Assembly: GCF_028435365.1 (NCBI RefSeq)
Contig: NZ_JAGTJJ010000002.1
Coordinates: forward strand, 620,001 to 684,000
Length of the DNA stretch: 64,000 nucleotides
Direction: 5' to 3'
Origin: Polyangium jinanense
Lineage (GTDB): Bacteria > Myxococcota > Polyangia > Polyangiales > Polyangiaceae
Positions 53,045-60,783 of this stretch are shown piece by piece (position 1 is the stretch's first letter; each line of letters opens with the position of its first letter). The translations under genes and the position numbers were made by a program. The notes under the pieces are model-generated. The model had not been told where the DNA came from and did not search any database. It worked only from the letters and a program-made list of their open reading frames with translations.

Positions 53045-53467
53045 TCACCGGATGAGCTCGCGTAGTTCCTTGCGCCGCTCGGCGAGCCACGTCCGCGCCT
53101 CGGCCTCGGATTCGAAAAAACCGAAATCGACGCGCCGCTTCGTGAGCAGACGGCCGGCCGTGAGCACCATCTTCGCGAGCGTCCTCGCGGTGAAGCTCGC
53201 CCCCAGAATGGCGACCGCGCCCGGCGCCTTCCGCTCCCGGTTCCACGCGACCATTTCCCGCCGCGCCTCGGTCGTGATCGTACCGGCCTGCCCCACGTGG
53301 ATCAGGATGAGCCGGTAGCCGTGGCGTTTCTCCAGGTCCCCGCGGAGGGCCTGCATGTACCGCTCGACCTGCGTGTCGTAATCGCCGCGGAGCCACACGA
53401 CGAGCAGATCGCCCTCTTCGCGGATCTCGACGGTCGTGGGTTTGTCCGGGAAGTCCACGGCGACCAT
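53045..53467 (-). CDS. STAS-like (SpoIIAA-type) small protein 1
   Basis: This 140-aa protein has a layout parallel to its neighbour: VVWLRGDYDTQVERYMQALR, LILIHVGQAGTITTEARREM, GASFTARTLAKMVLTAGRLL, ending FFESEAEARTWLAERRKE. The shared FE/AS-EAEAR-x-(W/Y)L ending shows that the two arose by duplication. It starts one base after the HAD phosphatase stop and has GAGGTGG ahead of ATG 53467. The role is unknown; a regulatory or lipid-binding function is possible for the fold. Confidence 0.7.
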   Translation of the reverse strand: MVAVDFPDKPTTVEIREEGDLLVVWLRGDYDTQVERYMQALRGDLEKRHGYRLILIHVGQAGTITTEARREMVAWNRERKAPGAVAILGASFTARTLAKMVLTAGRLLTKRRVDFGFFESEAEARTWLAERRKELRELIR

Positions 53468-53468
53468 C

Positions 53469-54134
53469 TCACCACCTCTCGATGCGCCACCCGCGCTGTC
53501 GGGCGAGGCGTTCGAGCCGCGGATCGGGATTCACGGCGACAGGCTTCGCCACCCGTTCGAGCAGGGGCACGTCGGTCACGCTGTCCGAATAAAACGTCGC
53601 CTCTTCGAGCACGAACCCGAGTTTGTCCGCGAGCGCCTCCGCGCGCCGCACCTTCCCTGCGCCGAGGCAAATCGGCCGCTCCGCCCGACCCGTGAAATGG
53701 CCACGCGCGTCGATCTCGAGCTCGGTCCCCACGACGTGCTCGATTTCGAGTCGTTGCGCCAGCGGCCGCGCGGCGTACTTCGTCGCGCCCGTCACGATCG
53801 CGCAGACGTCGCCGGCCTCCTTGTGCCTCTTCACCGCGCGCCGTCCCGCGTCGGCGACGTGCCGCTCCACGTATTTGCCGAACCAGTCTTCGCAGCGCGC
53901 GATGAGCGCGCTCTCGGGCGTGCCTGTAAGCGGCGCGAGCGCCCTCTCCGCCATGTTCTCTGCGTCGAGGAGCCCGAGCGTGTATTGCCCGACCCAGTAA
54001 AACGTCTTCAAGAGGTCGAACGTCGACGCCTCGCCGATGTCGCGCAGATACCGCACGTAAAGGCTCGCGGTCTCCTTGCGCACGAGCGTGCGATCCATGT
54101 CGAAGAGCGCCGCGCGGGGTTTCGGTGCGTTCAT
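53469..54134 (-). CDS. HAD-superfamily IB phosphatase (SerB-like), 221 aa
   Basis: The nucleophile motif LFDMDRTLVRKETASLYVRY (DxD) is at the N-terminus, motif II is AIVTGATKYAARPLAQRL, motif III Lys is in LGAGKVRRAEALA, and motif IV is FYSDSVTDVPLL. This matches subfamily IB, which includes phosphoserine phosphatase and acyl-phosphate-type phosphatases. A specific substrate cannot be named. Its ATG overlaps the stop of the upstream CPBP protease gene, and the next gene starts one base after its stop. Confidence 0.85.
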   Translation of the reverse strand: MNAPKPRAALFDMDRTLVRKETASLYVRYLRDIGEASTFDLLKTFYWVGQYTLGLLDAENMAERALAPLTGTPESALIARCEDWFGKYVERHVADAGRRAVKRHKEAGDVCAIVTGATKYAARPLAQRLEIEHVVGTELEIDARGHFTGRAERPICLGAGKVRRAEALADKLGFVLEEATFYSDSVTDVPLLERVAKPVAVNPDPRLERLARQRGWRIERW

Positions 54135-54931
54135 CGCGAGAACCCGTAGCCGCGCTGGAGCGTCGCCGAGAAGATGTTGCAGAGCGCGTGGAACACGACG
54201 CCCGCGCCGACGCCGCCCGTCCGCGCGCGCAGCCAGCCGAAGACGAGCGACGGGAAAAACACCGCGAGCCGGTCCACGCTCGGCACGGTCAAAAAATGCC
54301 CAATCGCGAAGATCGCCGACGAGACGATCAAGGAAGGGCCGAGCTCCGCCCCGAACACGCGCCATCGGGGCGGCCACGCGGCGTCGAGCCGGGTCTGGAG
54401 GTATCCCCGGAAAAACGCCTCCTCGGGCAGCGCCACGGCCAGAAAATGCCCGGAAATCTCGTTCAACGGCGACTCGAAGCCCCGGAACACGAAGGGCATC
54501 TTCACGCGCCAGAACAGCTTGAAGCCGAACCAGAACGGCGGGAAAATGATCGCCGCGAGCAAAAGCACCCAGAGCGAGGCCGAGGCCGCGTCACGCAGCA
54601 GCCTGCGCCGATCGAGCGGGAGCGGCTCGAGCAGGCCTCCGAGCGAGAGCCCGTGCGCGCGGATCACGTGCTCGTCTCCGCGCAGGACGAGCCACCACGT
54701 GACCGCGAGGAACGCGAGCCCCACGGCCGTGCCCGCGTGATCCTTGGGCGCGAGGTACGAGAGCGCGGTCACGAGGAGCGTCGTGGCGAGCGCGACGAGC
54801 AGCGGGCGGCGCGCGTTCGGCGCCTCGGGGACGGGCTCCAGGGGCGCGGCGGGCGCGGGGCTCTCGGCGCCGAGGCCCGGGGCGGGCGGCGGCGCGGGGG
54901 TTTCGAGGGGGGCGGGAGGATCCGGCAGCAC
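54131..54931 (-). CDS. CPBP-family intramembrane glutamic/metallo-protease
   Basis: The 266-aa multi-helix membrane protein carries the CPBP/Abi motifs: PEEAFFRGYLQTRL (EExxxR), SAIFAIGHFLTVP (FxxxH) and GGVGAGVVFHALCN (HxxN/B). This family includes Rce1-type proteases and the myxosortases that process MYXO-CTERM surface anchors in myxobacteria; which it is cannot be told from the motifs. A Pro-rich N-terminal ~30-residue segment precedes the first helix. It is the first gene of the minus-strand operon and divergent from the extensin-like gene. Confidence 0.85.
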   Translation of the reverse strand: MLPDPPAPLETPAPPPAPGLGAESPAPAAPLEPVPEAPNARRPLLVALATTLLVTALSYLAPKDHAGTAVGLAFLAVTWWLVLRGDEHVIRAHGLSLGGLLEPLPLDRRRLLRDAASASLWVLLLAAIIFPPFWFGFKLFWRVKMPFVFRGFESPLNEISGHFLAVALPEEAFFRGYLQTRLDAAWPPRWRVFGAELGPSLIVSSAIFAIGHFLTVPSVDRLAVFFPSLVFGWLRARTGGVGAGVVFHALCNIFSATLQRGYGFSR

Positions 54932-55044
54932 GCGCCGGCGAGGATAGCTTCGTCTGGCCGGCGGCGCGAGCCCGTGGTCAGGGGGTGGTCCGGGAAGATC
55001 TTCGATTTTCTGGCCTTCCTGGGGACGGTGGGTACAGTCGGCTC

Positions 55045-56301
55045 GTGGTGCTCGGTTCGCTTCTCCGCTCCCTCGGCCCGTCCTGTCTCGCGGCGCTCAC
55101 GTTCGGCGCGGGCATGCTCTGCACCCGTCCGGCGAGCGCGGTCTCGCCGTTCCTGGTGACGCCTGACGCCTCCGTGGTCGATGCGAGCCCGGCGTATCGA
55201 TACGCGAACATGACGGACGACGAGGCATTCGCCGAGCTCGACAAGAGGAGCCTGCCGTACGTGCGCATCGACCCCGTGCCCGGCGTGCGCGCGCCGGTCC
55301 GGCTCACCGGGCGCCTGCACGGCGTGTTGATCCATTCGGCGTTGCCGGAGGAGCAGCGGTCGACGTCGATGTTCGAGATCCTCGACGCGCGCTTGGCGCT
55401 TGCGCTCGACGATTTCACGGCGGTGCTCGAACGTCACGAGATCGACGAGCTCGTCCATTACACGATGTACCGGCCGAACGTGCCCCGCGAGATGCCTGCG
55501 CCCGTGGTGGCGAAAAAGGCGCCGGCGCAGAGGGAAGCGCCGAAGAAGGAATCGGCGAAGAAAGAGGCGCCCAAGAAGGAGACGCCGAAGGCGGATGCAC
55601 AGAAGGCGGAGGCGCCGAAAGCGGAGGCGCCGAAAGCGGAGGCGCCGAAAGCGGAGGCGCCGAAAGCGGAAACGCCCAAGACAGGCTCGAAGCTTCCGCA
55701 AGCGAATGCGGCGAAGGCGTCGGACCTTGGCAAAGGCGCGCTCGGGACCAAGCATTCCGAGGGCGCGACGAAGGGCACGAAACACAAGGCGCCCGCCGCG
55801 GTCCAGGCAAAGCCGCGCGAGATGGTGACGGCGAGCGAAAAGCCGAAGACCGCGCCGCATCATGCGCCGAAGACCGCGCCGCATCATGCGCCGGCGAAGG
55901 CCGAGGCGAAAGCGGCGCCGGCGAAGCCCGAGGTACAAGCCGCTCCCGCGAAGACCGAGCCTCACGCAGCGCCGGCGAAGACCGTGCCCCACCCGCGCTG
56001 GGCCCCGCCGGGCACGCGTCATCCCGCGGGGCTCGCGATCGACGTCGGCCGATTGCGTAAAAAGGACGGCACCTGGATCAGCGTCCTCGACCATTTCCAC
56101 GGCAAGATCGGCGAAAAGACCTGCGGCGAGGGAGCCCGCAAGCCCGAGCAGCCCGTCGCGCAGGAGCTCCGCGCGCTCGTGTGCGAATCCCAGGACGCGG
56201 GCATCTTCACGTACGTGCTCTCGCCGAATTACAACACCGACCACGCCGACCATTTCCACATGGAAATCAAGCCCGGCGTGCGGTGGTTCCTCGTGCACTG
56301 A
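55045..56301 (+). CDS. Extensin-like C-terminal-domain exported protein, 418 aa
   Basis: The signal peptide (GSLLRSLGPSCLAALTFGAG...PASA) is followed by a ~100-residue folded part, a long Lys/Ala/Pro-rich spacer with repeated AEAPK and PHHAPK units, and a C-terminal extensin-like domain: GTRHPAGLAIDVGRL, VCESQDAGIFTYVLSPNYN and DHADHFHMEI, where His/Asp residues form a metal site like that of peptidoglycan-binding or LAS-type enzymes. GTG 55045 starts at the signal peptide; an earlier GTG would add 20 residues. Cell-wall localisation is inferred. Confidence 0.75.
   Translation: MVLGSLLRSLGPSCLAALTFGAGMLCTRPASAVSPFLVTPDASVVDASPAYRYANMTDDEAFAELDKRSLPYVRIDPVPGVRAPVRLTGRLHGVLIHSALPEEQRSTSMFEILDARLALALDDFTAVLERHEIDELVHYTMYRPNVPREMPAPVVAKKAPAQREAPKKESAKKEAPKKETPKADAQKAEAPKAEAPKAEAPKAEAPKAETPKTGSKLPQANAAKASDLGKGALGTKHSEGATKGTKHKAPAAVQAKPREMVTASEKPKTAPHHAPKTAPHHAPAKAEAKAAPAKPEVQAAPAKTEPHAAPAKTVPHPRWAPPGTRHPAGLAIDVGRLRKKDGTWISVLDHFHGKIGEKTCGEGARKPEQPVAQELRALVCESQDAGIFTYVLSPNYNTDHADHFHMEIKPGVRWFLVH
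55606..55680 (+). repeat. 15-bp tandem repeat (5 units) in the extensin-like gene
   Basis: Four exact copies of GCGGAGGCGCCGAAA lie end to end from 55606 to 55665, followed by one altered copy to 55680. Each encodes AEAPK. A separate 24-bp unit is repeated twice at 55846-55893 (KTAPHHAP). Both keep the frame, so copy-number changes would alter only the length of the spacer. Confidence 0.85.
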
Positions 56302-56308
56302 CCGGCGC

Positions 56309-56833
56309 CTATCGCAGCGCTTTGAGTGGCGATAGGACCCCATATTTGAGATCGATCGGCAGCTTGAGGGTGCCGCCGAAGACCATCTCGACGGGGGGGA
56401 GCGGGCCGTCCGAGAGCGGTGCGAACGGGATGTCGAGCTGGAACGTGATCGAGGCGAATCCGATCGACACGAAAGGCGCGAGGTGCGCGCCGACGAACGC
56501 GGCTCGCTCCTTGGTCGCGCTTTCGAATGTGGCCCCGACCTCGGCACCGAAGATCGAGGTATTGATCTGCGGGCCGAACGAAACCCGCGCGCGCTCGAAG
56601 CCCACGGCGCTCGCCTGAACGAAGCCTCCGTATCCCACTCCTCGGCCGGACGCGTTCCCGTAATGCACGAACGTGATCTCACCGCCGAGTAGCCCCAGCG
56701 CGGGCTGCTCAGGTCCGAACACGACGCCGCCCATCGGCCCGACCGTGAAAACGTTCCACCCGTCGGCGCGGCTCGGGCTCGTGGAGACGAGCAGCATGAG
56801 GGCAACGGCGAGCGAGGAGACCCGGCGGCGCAT
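56309..56833 (-). CDS. Hypothetical exported protein, 174 aa
   Basis: ATG 56833 begins a signal peptide (SLAVALMLLVSTSPSRADG). The mature part is beta-rich with aromatic and Gly residues (FTVGPMGGVVFGPEQPALGL, FVHYGNASGRGVGYGGFVQA), typical of an outer-membrane or periplasmic beta-barrel-like protein. The frame upstream of this ATG is Arg/Pro-rich. I do not recognise the family. It is convergent with the extensin-like gene (seven-base gap). Confidence 0.65.
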   Translation of the reverse strand: MRRRVSSLAVALMLLVSTSPSRADGWNVFTVGPMGGVVFGPEQPALGLLGGEITFVHYGNASGRGVGYGGFVQASAVGFERARVSFGPQINTSIFGAEVGATFESATKERAAFVGAHLAPFVSIGFASITFQLDIPFAPLSDGPLPPVEMVFGGTLKLPIDLKYGVLSPLKALR

Positions 56834-57079
56834 GAACCGGGGAGCGTGGGGGAGCGCCTGGGCCGCGTCAATCGAATCGCGCTTCGCGCGGCGAGGTTTT
56901 TCTTGGCGTCCCGGTCGTGGCGGACATCGCGGAGGCGCAGAGAAGGCCGGAGCTCGCGGTTCTGTCGGCAATGGCGCACGGGCAGACGAAAACTGCGTTC
57001 GAGGTGGCCGTGGCTGCATTGACCGCGAGCGTTGAGCATCGAGGACACGGCGACCCGTGCGCTCTATGTGGATCTCGTG

Positions 57080-57976
57080 CTAGTCGGTGGTCCGGCCGGC
57101 CTGGAGCGCCGCTTCGTACCCGCCCGGAATGTAGAGCGGCAGCTCTCCCCGCGCGGCGGTCTGCTCCTGGTACGCGCGCATCCGCCTCTGGCCTTCCTCG
57201 GCGACGTCGAGCCCCAGGAATTCTTTCGCCTCGAGCTTGATGCCTTCGGGGAGCGGGAGCGAGCCGCCGAAGTACACCGAGCGCTTGATGGCCGCGAGGC
57301 TCGGCTTGTGGCGCTTGGCGAGTTCGTCGGCAAGCGCGATGGCCTTCGCGACCACGTTCGCCTTCGACACAACGGCGTCCACTGCGCCGATCTCCAACGC
57401 CTGCGCCGGCGTGAACGGTTTGCCATCGAGGATGGCCAGAAGCGAACGATGGACGCCCAAAAGGCGCGTCAGTCGCTGGCTGCCGCCCCCACCGGGCATG
57501 ATGCCGAGCAGCACCTCCGGCTGGCCGATGAACGCGTCGCTGTCCGCCATGACGCGCAGATCGCAAGCCCAAGCGAGCTCAGCACCCAGGCCGAGCGCGG
57601 CGCCTTCCAGCGCGGCTACGAAGACGGCGGCGACGCTGTTCATACGCAGAAAGAGCGCGTGCAGGCGATCGAGGCCGACGTAGTCCGGCGGCGGAGGAGG
57701 GGCGGCGGCCCCCGACTGCTGCCTCGCCAGATACTGCGCGCCCCCCTCCTGCAGCCACTTCACGTCCGCGTGGCTGATGAAGCGCGTCGGGTGGCTGCTC
57801 GCGAGCACGACGGCACGGACGTCAGGATCCTTGTCCACTCGCTCCACCAGCGCTTCCAGCTGCCGCGCCAAGTCGGCGCCGAACACCTGCAGCGGCCCCG
57901 CGTCGATGCGAACCAATAAGGTGGCGCCGCGCGCCTCGACCGCCAATTGCGCCTTGGGCTCTTGTGCTTGGGTCAT
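57080..57976 (-). CDS. Enoyl-CoA hydratase/isomerase family protein, ~298 aa
   Basis: The crotonase fold is recognisable: VVLASSHPTRFISHADVK, then AAVFVAALEGAALGLGAELAW (oxyanion-hole helix), a GQPEVLLGIMPGGGGSQRL segment and QALEIGAVDAVVSKANV. Members hydrate or isomerise enoyl-CoA in fatty-acid or amino-acid breakdown. The family's first catalytic Glu falls near GAELAW and the second near GQPEVLLGI, both present. ATG 57976 and ATG 57988 are both possible. Confidence 0.85.
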   Translation of the reverse strand: MTQAQEPKAQLAVEARGATLLVRIDAGPLQVFGADLARQLEALVERVDKDPDVRAVVLASSHPTRFISHADVKWLQEGGAQYLARQQSGAAAPPPPPDYVGLDRLHALFLRMNSVAAVFVAALEGAALGLGAELAWACDLRVMADSDAFIGQPEVLLGIMPGGGGSQRLTRLLGVHRSLLAILDGKPFTPAQALEIGAVDAVVSKANVVAKAIALADELAKRHKPSLAAIKRSVYFGGSLPLPEGIKLEAKEFLGLDVAEEGQRRMRAYQEQTAARGELPLYIPGGYEAALQAGRTTD

Positions 57977-58095
57977 CTCATTCCTCATCTCTCGTTGTTC
58001 TCAGGTGACCAAATGGTGTGCGTGCGGGCGCGCCCGCTCGCCGAAGTGGGGTGGGCGAAAGCGCGGCGCGCCGCGGGCTCTCGCGTCGTTTCAAA

Positions 58096-59071
58096 TCAGC
58101 GGATCCGTACGACCGTGCGGCCGCGGACCTTGCCTTGCAGCATCTCTGCCGCGACCCCGGGGACGTCCGCGAGGCCGATTTCGCGCGTTGCGGACGCGAG
58201 CTTTCCAAGGTCAAGATCGGTCGCCAGGCGCGCCCAGGCCTGCTTCCGCCGACCTGGGTGCGTGCACGGAGTCGATGCCGGCCAGGGTCACGTTGCGCAA
58301 GATGAACGGCGCCATGGATGCGGGCAGGTCCATGCCCTGCGCCAGCCCGCACGCCGCGACCGCGCCGCGGTACTGCGTCTGCGAGAGGACATTGGCGAGG
58401 GTGTGGCTGCCGACGGAGTCCACTGCGCCGGCCCACCGCTCCTTGCCAAGCGGGCGCCCCGGCTTCGATAACTCTTCTCGGTCGATGCATTCGGCCGCCC
58501 CCAGGGAGCTCAGATAGTCCGCTTCCGCCAAGCGTCCGGTCGACGCGAGGACCCGATAGCCGAGCGTCGACAGCAAGGAGATCGCGACCCCTCCCACGCC
58601 GCCGTTCGCGCCGGTCACCAGGATCGGCCCGCGGTCGGGAGCGAGCCCTGCGTGCTCGAGCGCGAGGACGCACAGCATCGCGGTGAAGCCGGCGGTACCG
58701 ATCGCCATCGCGTCCCGTGTGCTGAACGCATCCGGTACGGGCACGAGCCAAGCTCCAGGCACCCGGGCCTGCTCCGCGTAACCGCCGTGGTGGGTCTGGC
58801 TGAGCCCCCACCCATTCGCCAGCACGCGGTCGCCTGCCTTGAAATTCGCGTCCTCGGACGACTCGACGGTCCCGGCCAGGTCGATGCCGCCCACCAGCGG
58901 GAGCACCTTCATGATATCGCCGCGTCCGGTCAGGGCCAGCGCGTCCTTGTAGTTGACCGTCGACCACTCGACGCGAAGCGTGACCTCTCCCTCACCCAGC
59001 TGGTCCGCGGGCAAATCTGTCAGCTCCGTCGAGAGGCCCGACGCCGATTTTCTTGTGAGCAGTGCGTGCAT
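58096..59071 (-). pseudogene. YhdH/AcuI-type quinone oxidoreductase, frameshifted near 58250
   Basis: The frame from ATG 59071 carries an MDR reductase of the YhdH/acrylyl-CoA reductase type: VEWSTVNYKDALALTGRGDI, GGIDLAGTVESSED, GWGLSQTHHGGYAEQARV, VTGANGGVGGVAISLLSTLG and NVTLAGIDSVHAP. It then runs into a stop after a divergent tail. In the next frame the missing end is present, RLATDLDLGKLASATREIGL then GKVRGRTVVRIR, ending at the TGA read from 58098-58096. A one-base insertion near 58250-58254 explains this. It may be a real lesion or an assembly error. Confidence 0.85.
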
Positions 59072-59138
59072 GTCGCCTCCGGGTCACGGACGTTTAGGTC
59101 GCCACCGCAGGCATTGCAAGAACGCACAATTTTCGCCT

Positions 59139-59160
59139 ATACTACCATTTTTGTAAGTAT
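59139..59160. promoter_or_regulatory. Imperfect inverted repeat, putative HxlR operator
   Basis: ATACTAC...GTAAGTAT flanks a seven-base A/T-rich core in the spacer between the divergent reductase and HxlR genes and overlaps the HxlR start codon. HxlR/YodB-type regulators bind such GTA/TAC palindromes. The A/T-rich patch stands out from the GC-rich surroundings and may include the promoters. Confidence 0.5.
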
Positions 59161-59557
59161 GAGATCCCGACGTCACGATCCGAAGAGCGGCTGCGGCGTG
59201 GAAGCCACGCTATCGGTGGTCGGCGGGCTGTGGAAGCCCCTGATCTTGTTCCATCTCCTCGGCGGCAAGCTGCGCTTCATGGAGCTCACGCGGCGCATCC
59301 CGACCGCCACGCAGCGGATGCTGACGCTCCAGCTGCGCGAGCTCGAGGAAGACGGCGTGCTGGTGCGGCACGTCTATCCGCAGGTGCCGCCCAAGGTCGA
59401 GTACGAGCTCACCGAGTTTGGGCGCACGTTGGCGCCCGTCCTGCGGACGCTCCGCGACTGGGGGGCCACCTATCTGCGCGCGCGTGGAATCGAGCCGAAT
59501 CCCCTGCCCGGCCGTAGTCCCAAAGCGAGCCCGCGCGGGCCCACCCGTGCTCGGTGA
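59159..59557 (+). CDS. HxlR-family winged-helix transcriptional regulator, 132 aa
   Basis: The family's N-terminal redox Cys region reads SGCGVEATLSVVGGLWKPLI (C12 is a candidate sensor Cys). The winged helix follows: FHLLGGKLRFMELTRRIPTA, TQRMLTLQLRELEEDGVLVR and YPQVPPKVEYELTEFGR. HxlR/YodB proteins sense quinones, aldehydes or diamide. The divergent YhdH/AcuI reductase is the likely target. The C-terminal ~20 residues are a Pro/Arg-rich tail. Confidence 0.9.
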   Translation: MRSRRHDPKSGCGVEATLSVVGGLWKPLILFHLLGGKLRFMELTRRIPTATQRMLTLQLRELEEDGVLVRHVYPQVPPKVEYELTEFGRTLAPVLRTLRDWGATYLRARGIEPNPLPGRSPKASPRGPTRAR

Positions 59558-59883
59558 TCGCGAGGGCGATTCACTCGGGCGCGCTCGGCGGTCGCACGCT
59601 CTCCGCGACGCGCGCTCTTCACCGAGGGCCTCTGCGGTCAGACGCTCGCGCGAGCTGCAGGAACGGGCTCGCGGACGCCACGCCAGGTGCGCCCGCACTC
59701 GACGCACGGATGTTCGTTCCCCGGCTCCCTCCCCTGGATCTCCGTCCAGCGCTCCCGCGACAGACCTGAACGCCCGTCCTCCCATTTACGATTTTTTCGT
59801 CCCGACACGCAACTGCCGCCCCCTTCCTGTCGACATGAGTGCGTGGGGGTCATGCTCGGACGAACCCCTGGGAGGACGAACTC
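59558..59883. other. Intergenic region without a recognised gene
   Basis: No frame with a start and family signature was found in these 326 bases. On the minus strand there is an open stretch reading GNEHPCVECGRTWRGVREP, a possible zinc-knuckle remnant, but it lacks a nearby start codon. The promoter of the kinase pair should lie in the A/T-richer part near 59790-59820. Confidence 0.4.
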
Positions 59884-60783
59884 ATGCTCATCGACGTCGC
59901 AGCGCTTCCAACCGATTCGCTCGTGGGGACCCGTTATCGTGTCGTTCGTTTGATCGGCGGCGGTTCGTCCGCCGACGTATTCGAGGCCGCGGGCCCTTCC
60001 GGCGAGCTCTTCGCCATCAAGGTGCTCCGTCACGAATTGCGTGACTCCCAGGAGGCCGCCGCGCGCCTCCTCCAGGAAGGGCGCCTGCTCGCTTCGCTCC
60101 GCCACCCGAACCTCGTCCCTCTGCGTGAGATGGGAATGACCCGGGACGGTCGTCCTTTTCTCGCCATGCCCCGCCTCGCCGGCGAGACCCTCCGCGAAAC
60201 CCGCCTCCGCAAAGGCTCCCTCGCGCCCGCGTTCGCCGCGTCCGTCGTCGCCGGCGCGCTCGATGGATTGCATGCCGCCCATCGGCAGGGCGTCGTGCAC
60301 CGCGACGTCAAACCCGGCAACATCTTCCTCGTGGCCGCGAATGCCGCGCCCCCGCGCCCTGCGATGCTCGATTTCGGCATTGCCAAGGTCTCCGGCGCCG
60401 CGGCTCTCTGCACCACGCAGCAGGAAATCATCCTCGGCACGCCCCGCTACCTCGCCCCCGAGCAGATCCTCGGCGGGCGCGTCGATGCTCGTACCGACGT
60501 GTATGCCATGGGCATCGTCCTCTTCGAATGCATTGCCGCCCGTGGCCCTTTCGATCTCCTCGCCGGATCCGATTTGCTCACCCTCATGCGCGCCCACCTC
60601 GGCCTCGCACCGCGCCGCCTCGACGACGTCGCCGACGCGCCGCCCGCCCTCGCTCGCGTCGTCGCGCGGGCCCTCGAAAAGAAACCTGCGCGACGTTATC
60701 CCACGGCCGCCGCCTTCGCCGCCGCGATCCGCGGCGCCGTCGCGCCCGAGGCTTTCTCCGGTGCCGAACGGAGGGCGTCGTGA
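59884..60783 (+). CDS. Ser/Thr protein kinase (Hanks-type), 299 aa
   Basis: The complete kinase domain has LIGGGSSADVFEA (Gly loop), FAIKVLRH (catalytic Lys), GVVHRDVKPGNIFL (catalytic Asp), MLDFGIAKV (DFG), LGTPRYLAPEQIL (APE region) and DVYAMGIVLFECIA. All Hanks motifs are intact. No membrane helix or sensory domain is present, so it is cytosolic. ATG 59884 has GGAGGA upstream. The next kinase gene overlaps its stop (GTGA at 60780-60783), indicating a coupled pair. Confidence 0.93.
   Translation: MLIDVAALPTDSLVGTRYRVVRLIGGGSSADVFEAAGPSGELFAIKVLRHELRDSQEAAARLLQEGRLLASLRHPNLVPLREMGMTRDGRPFLAMPRLAGETLRETRLRKGSLAPAFAASVVAGALDGLHAAHRQGVVHRDVKPGNIFLVAANAAPPRPAMLDFGIAKVSGAAALCTTQQEIILGTPRYLAPEQILGGRVDARTDVYAMGIVLFECIAARGPFDLLAGSDLLTLMRAHLGLAPRRLDDVADAPPALARVVARALEKKPARRYPTAAAFAAAIRGAVAPEAFSGAERRAS

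Noticed and set aside
59638..59780. Minus-strand stretch with a CVECGRTW zinc-knuckle look
   Set aside because: No start codon or ribosome-binding site is near and it merges into a long artefactual frame opposite the kinase gene.
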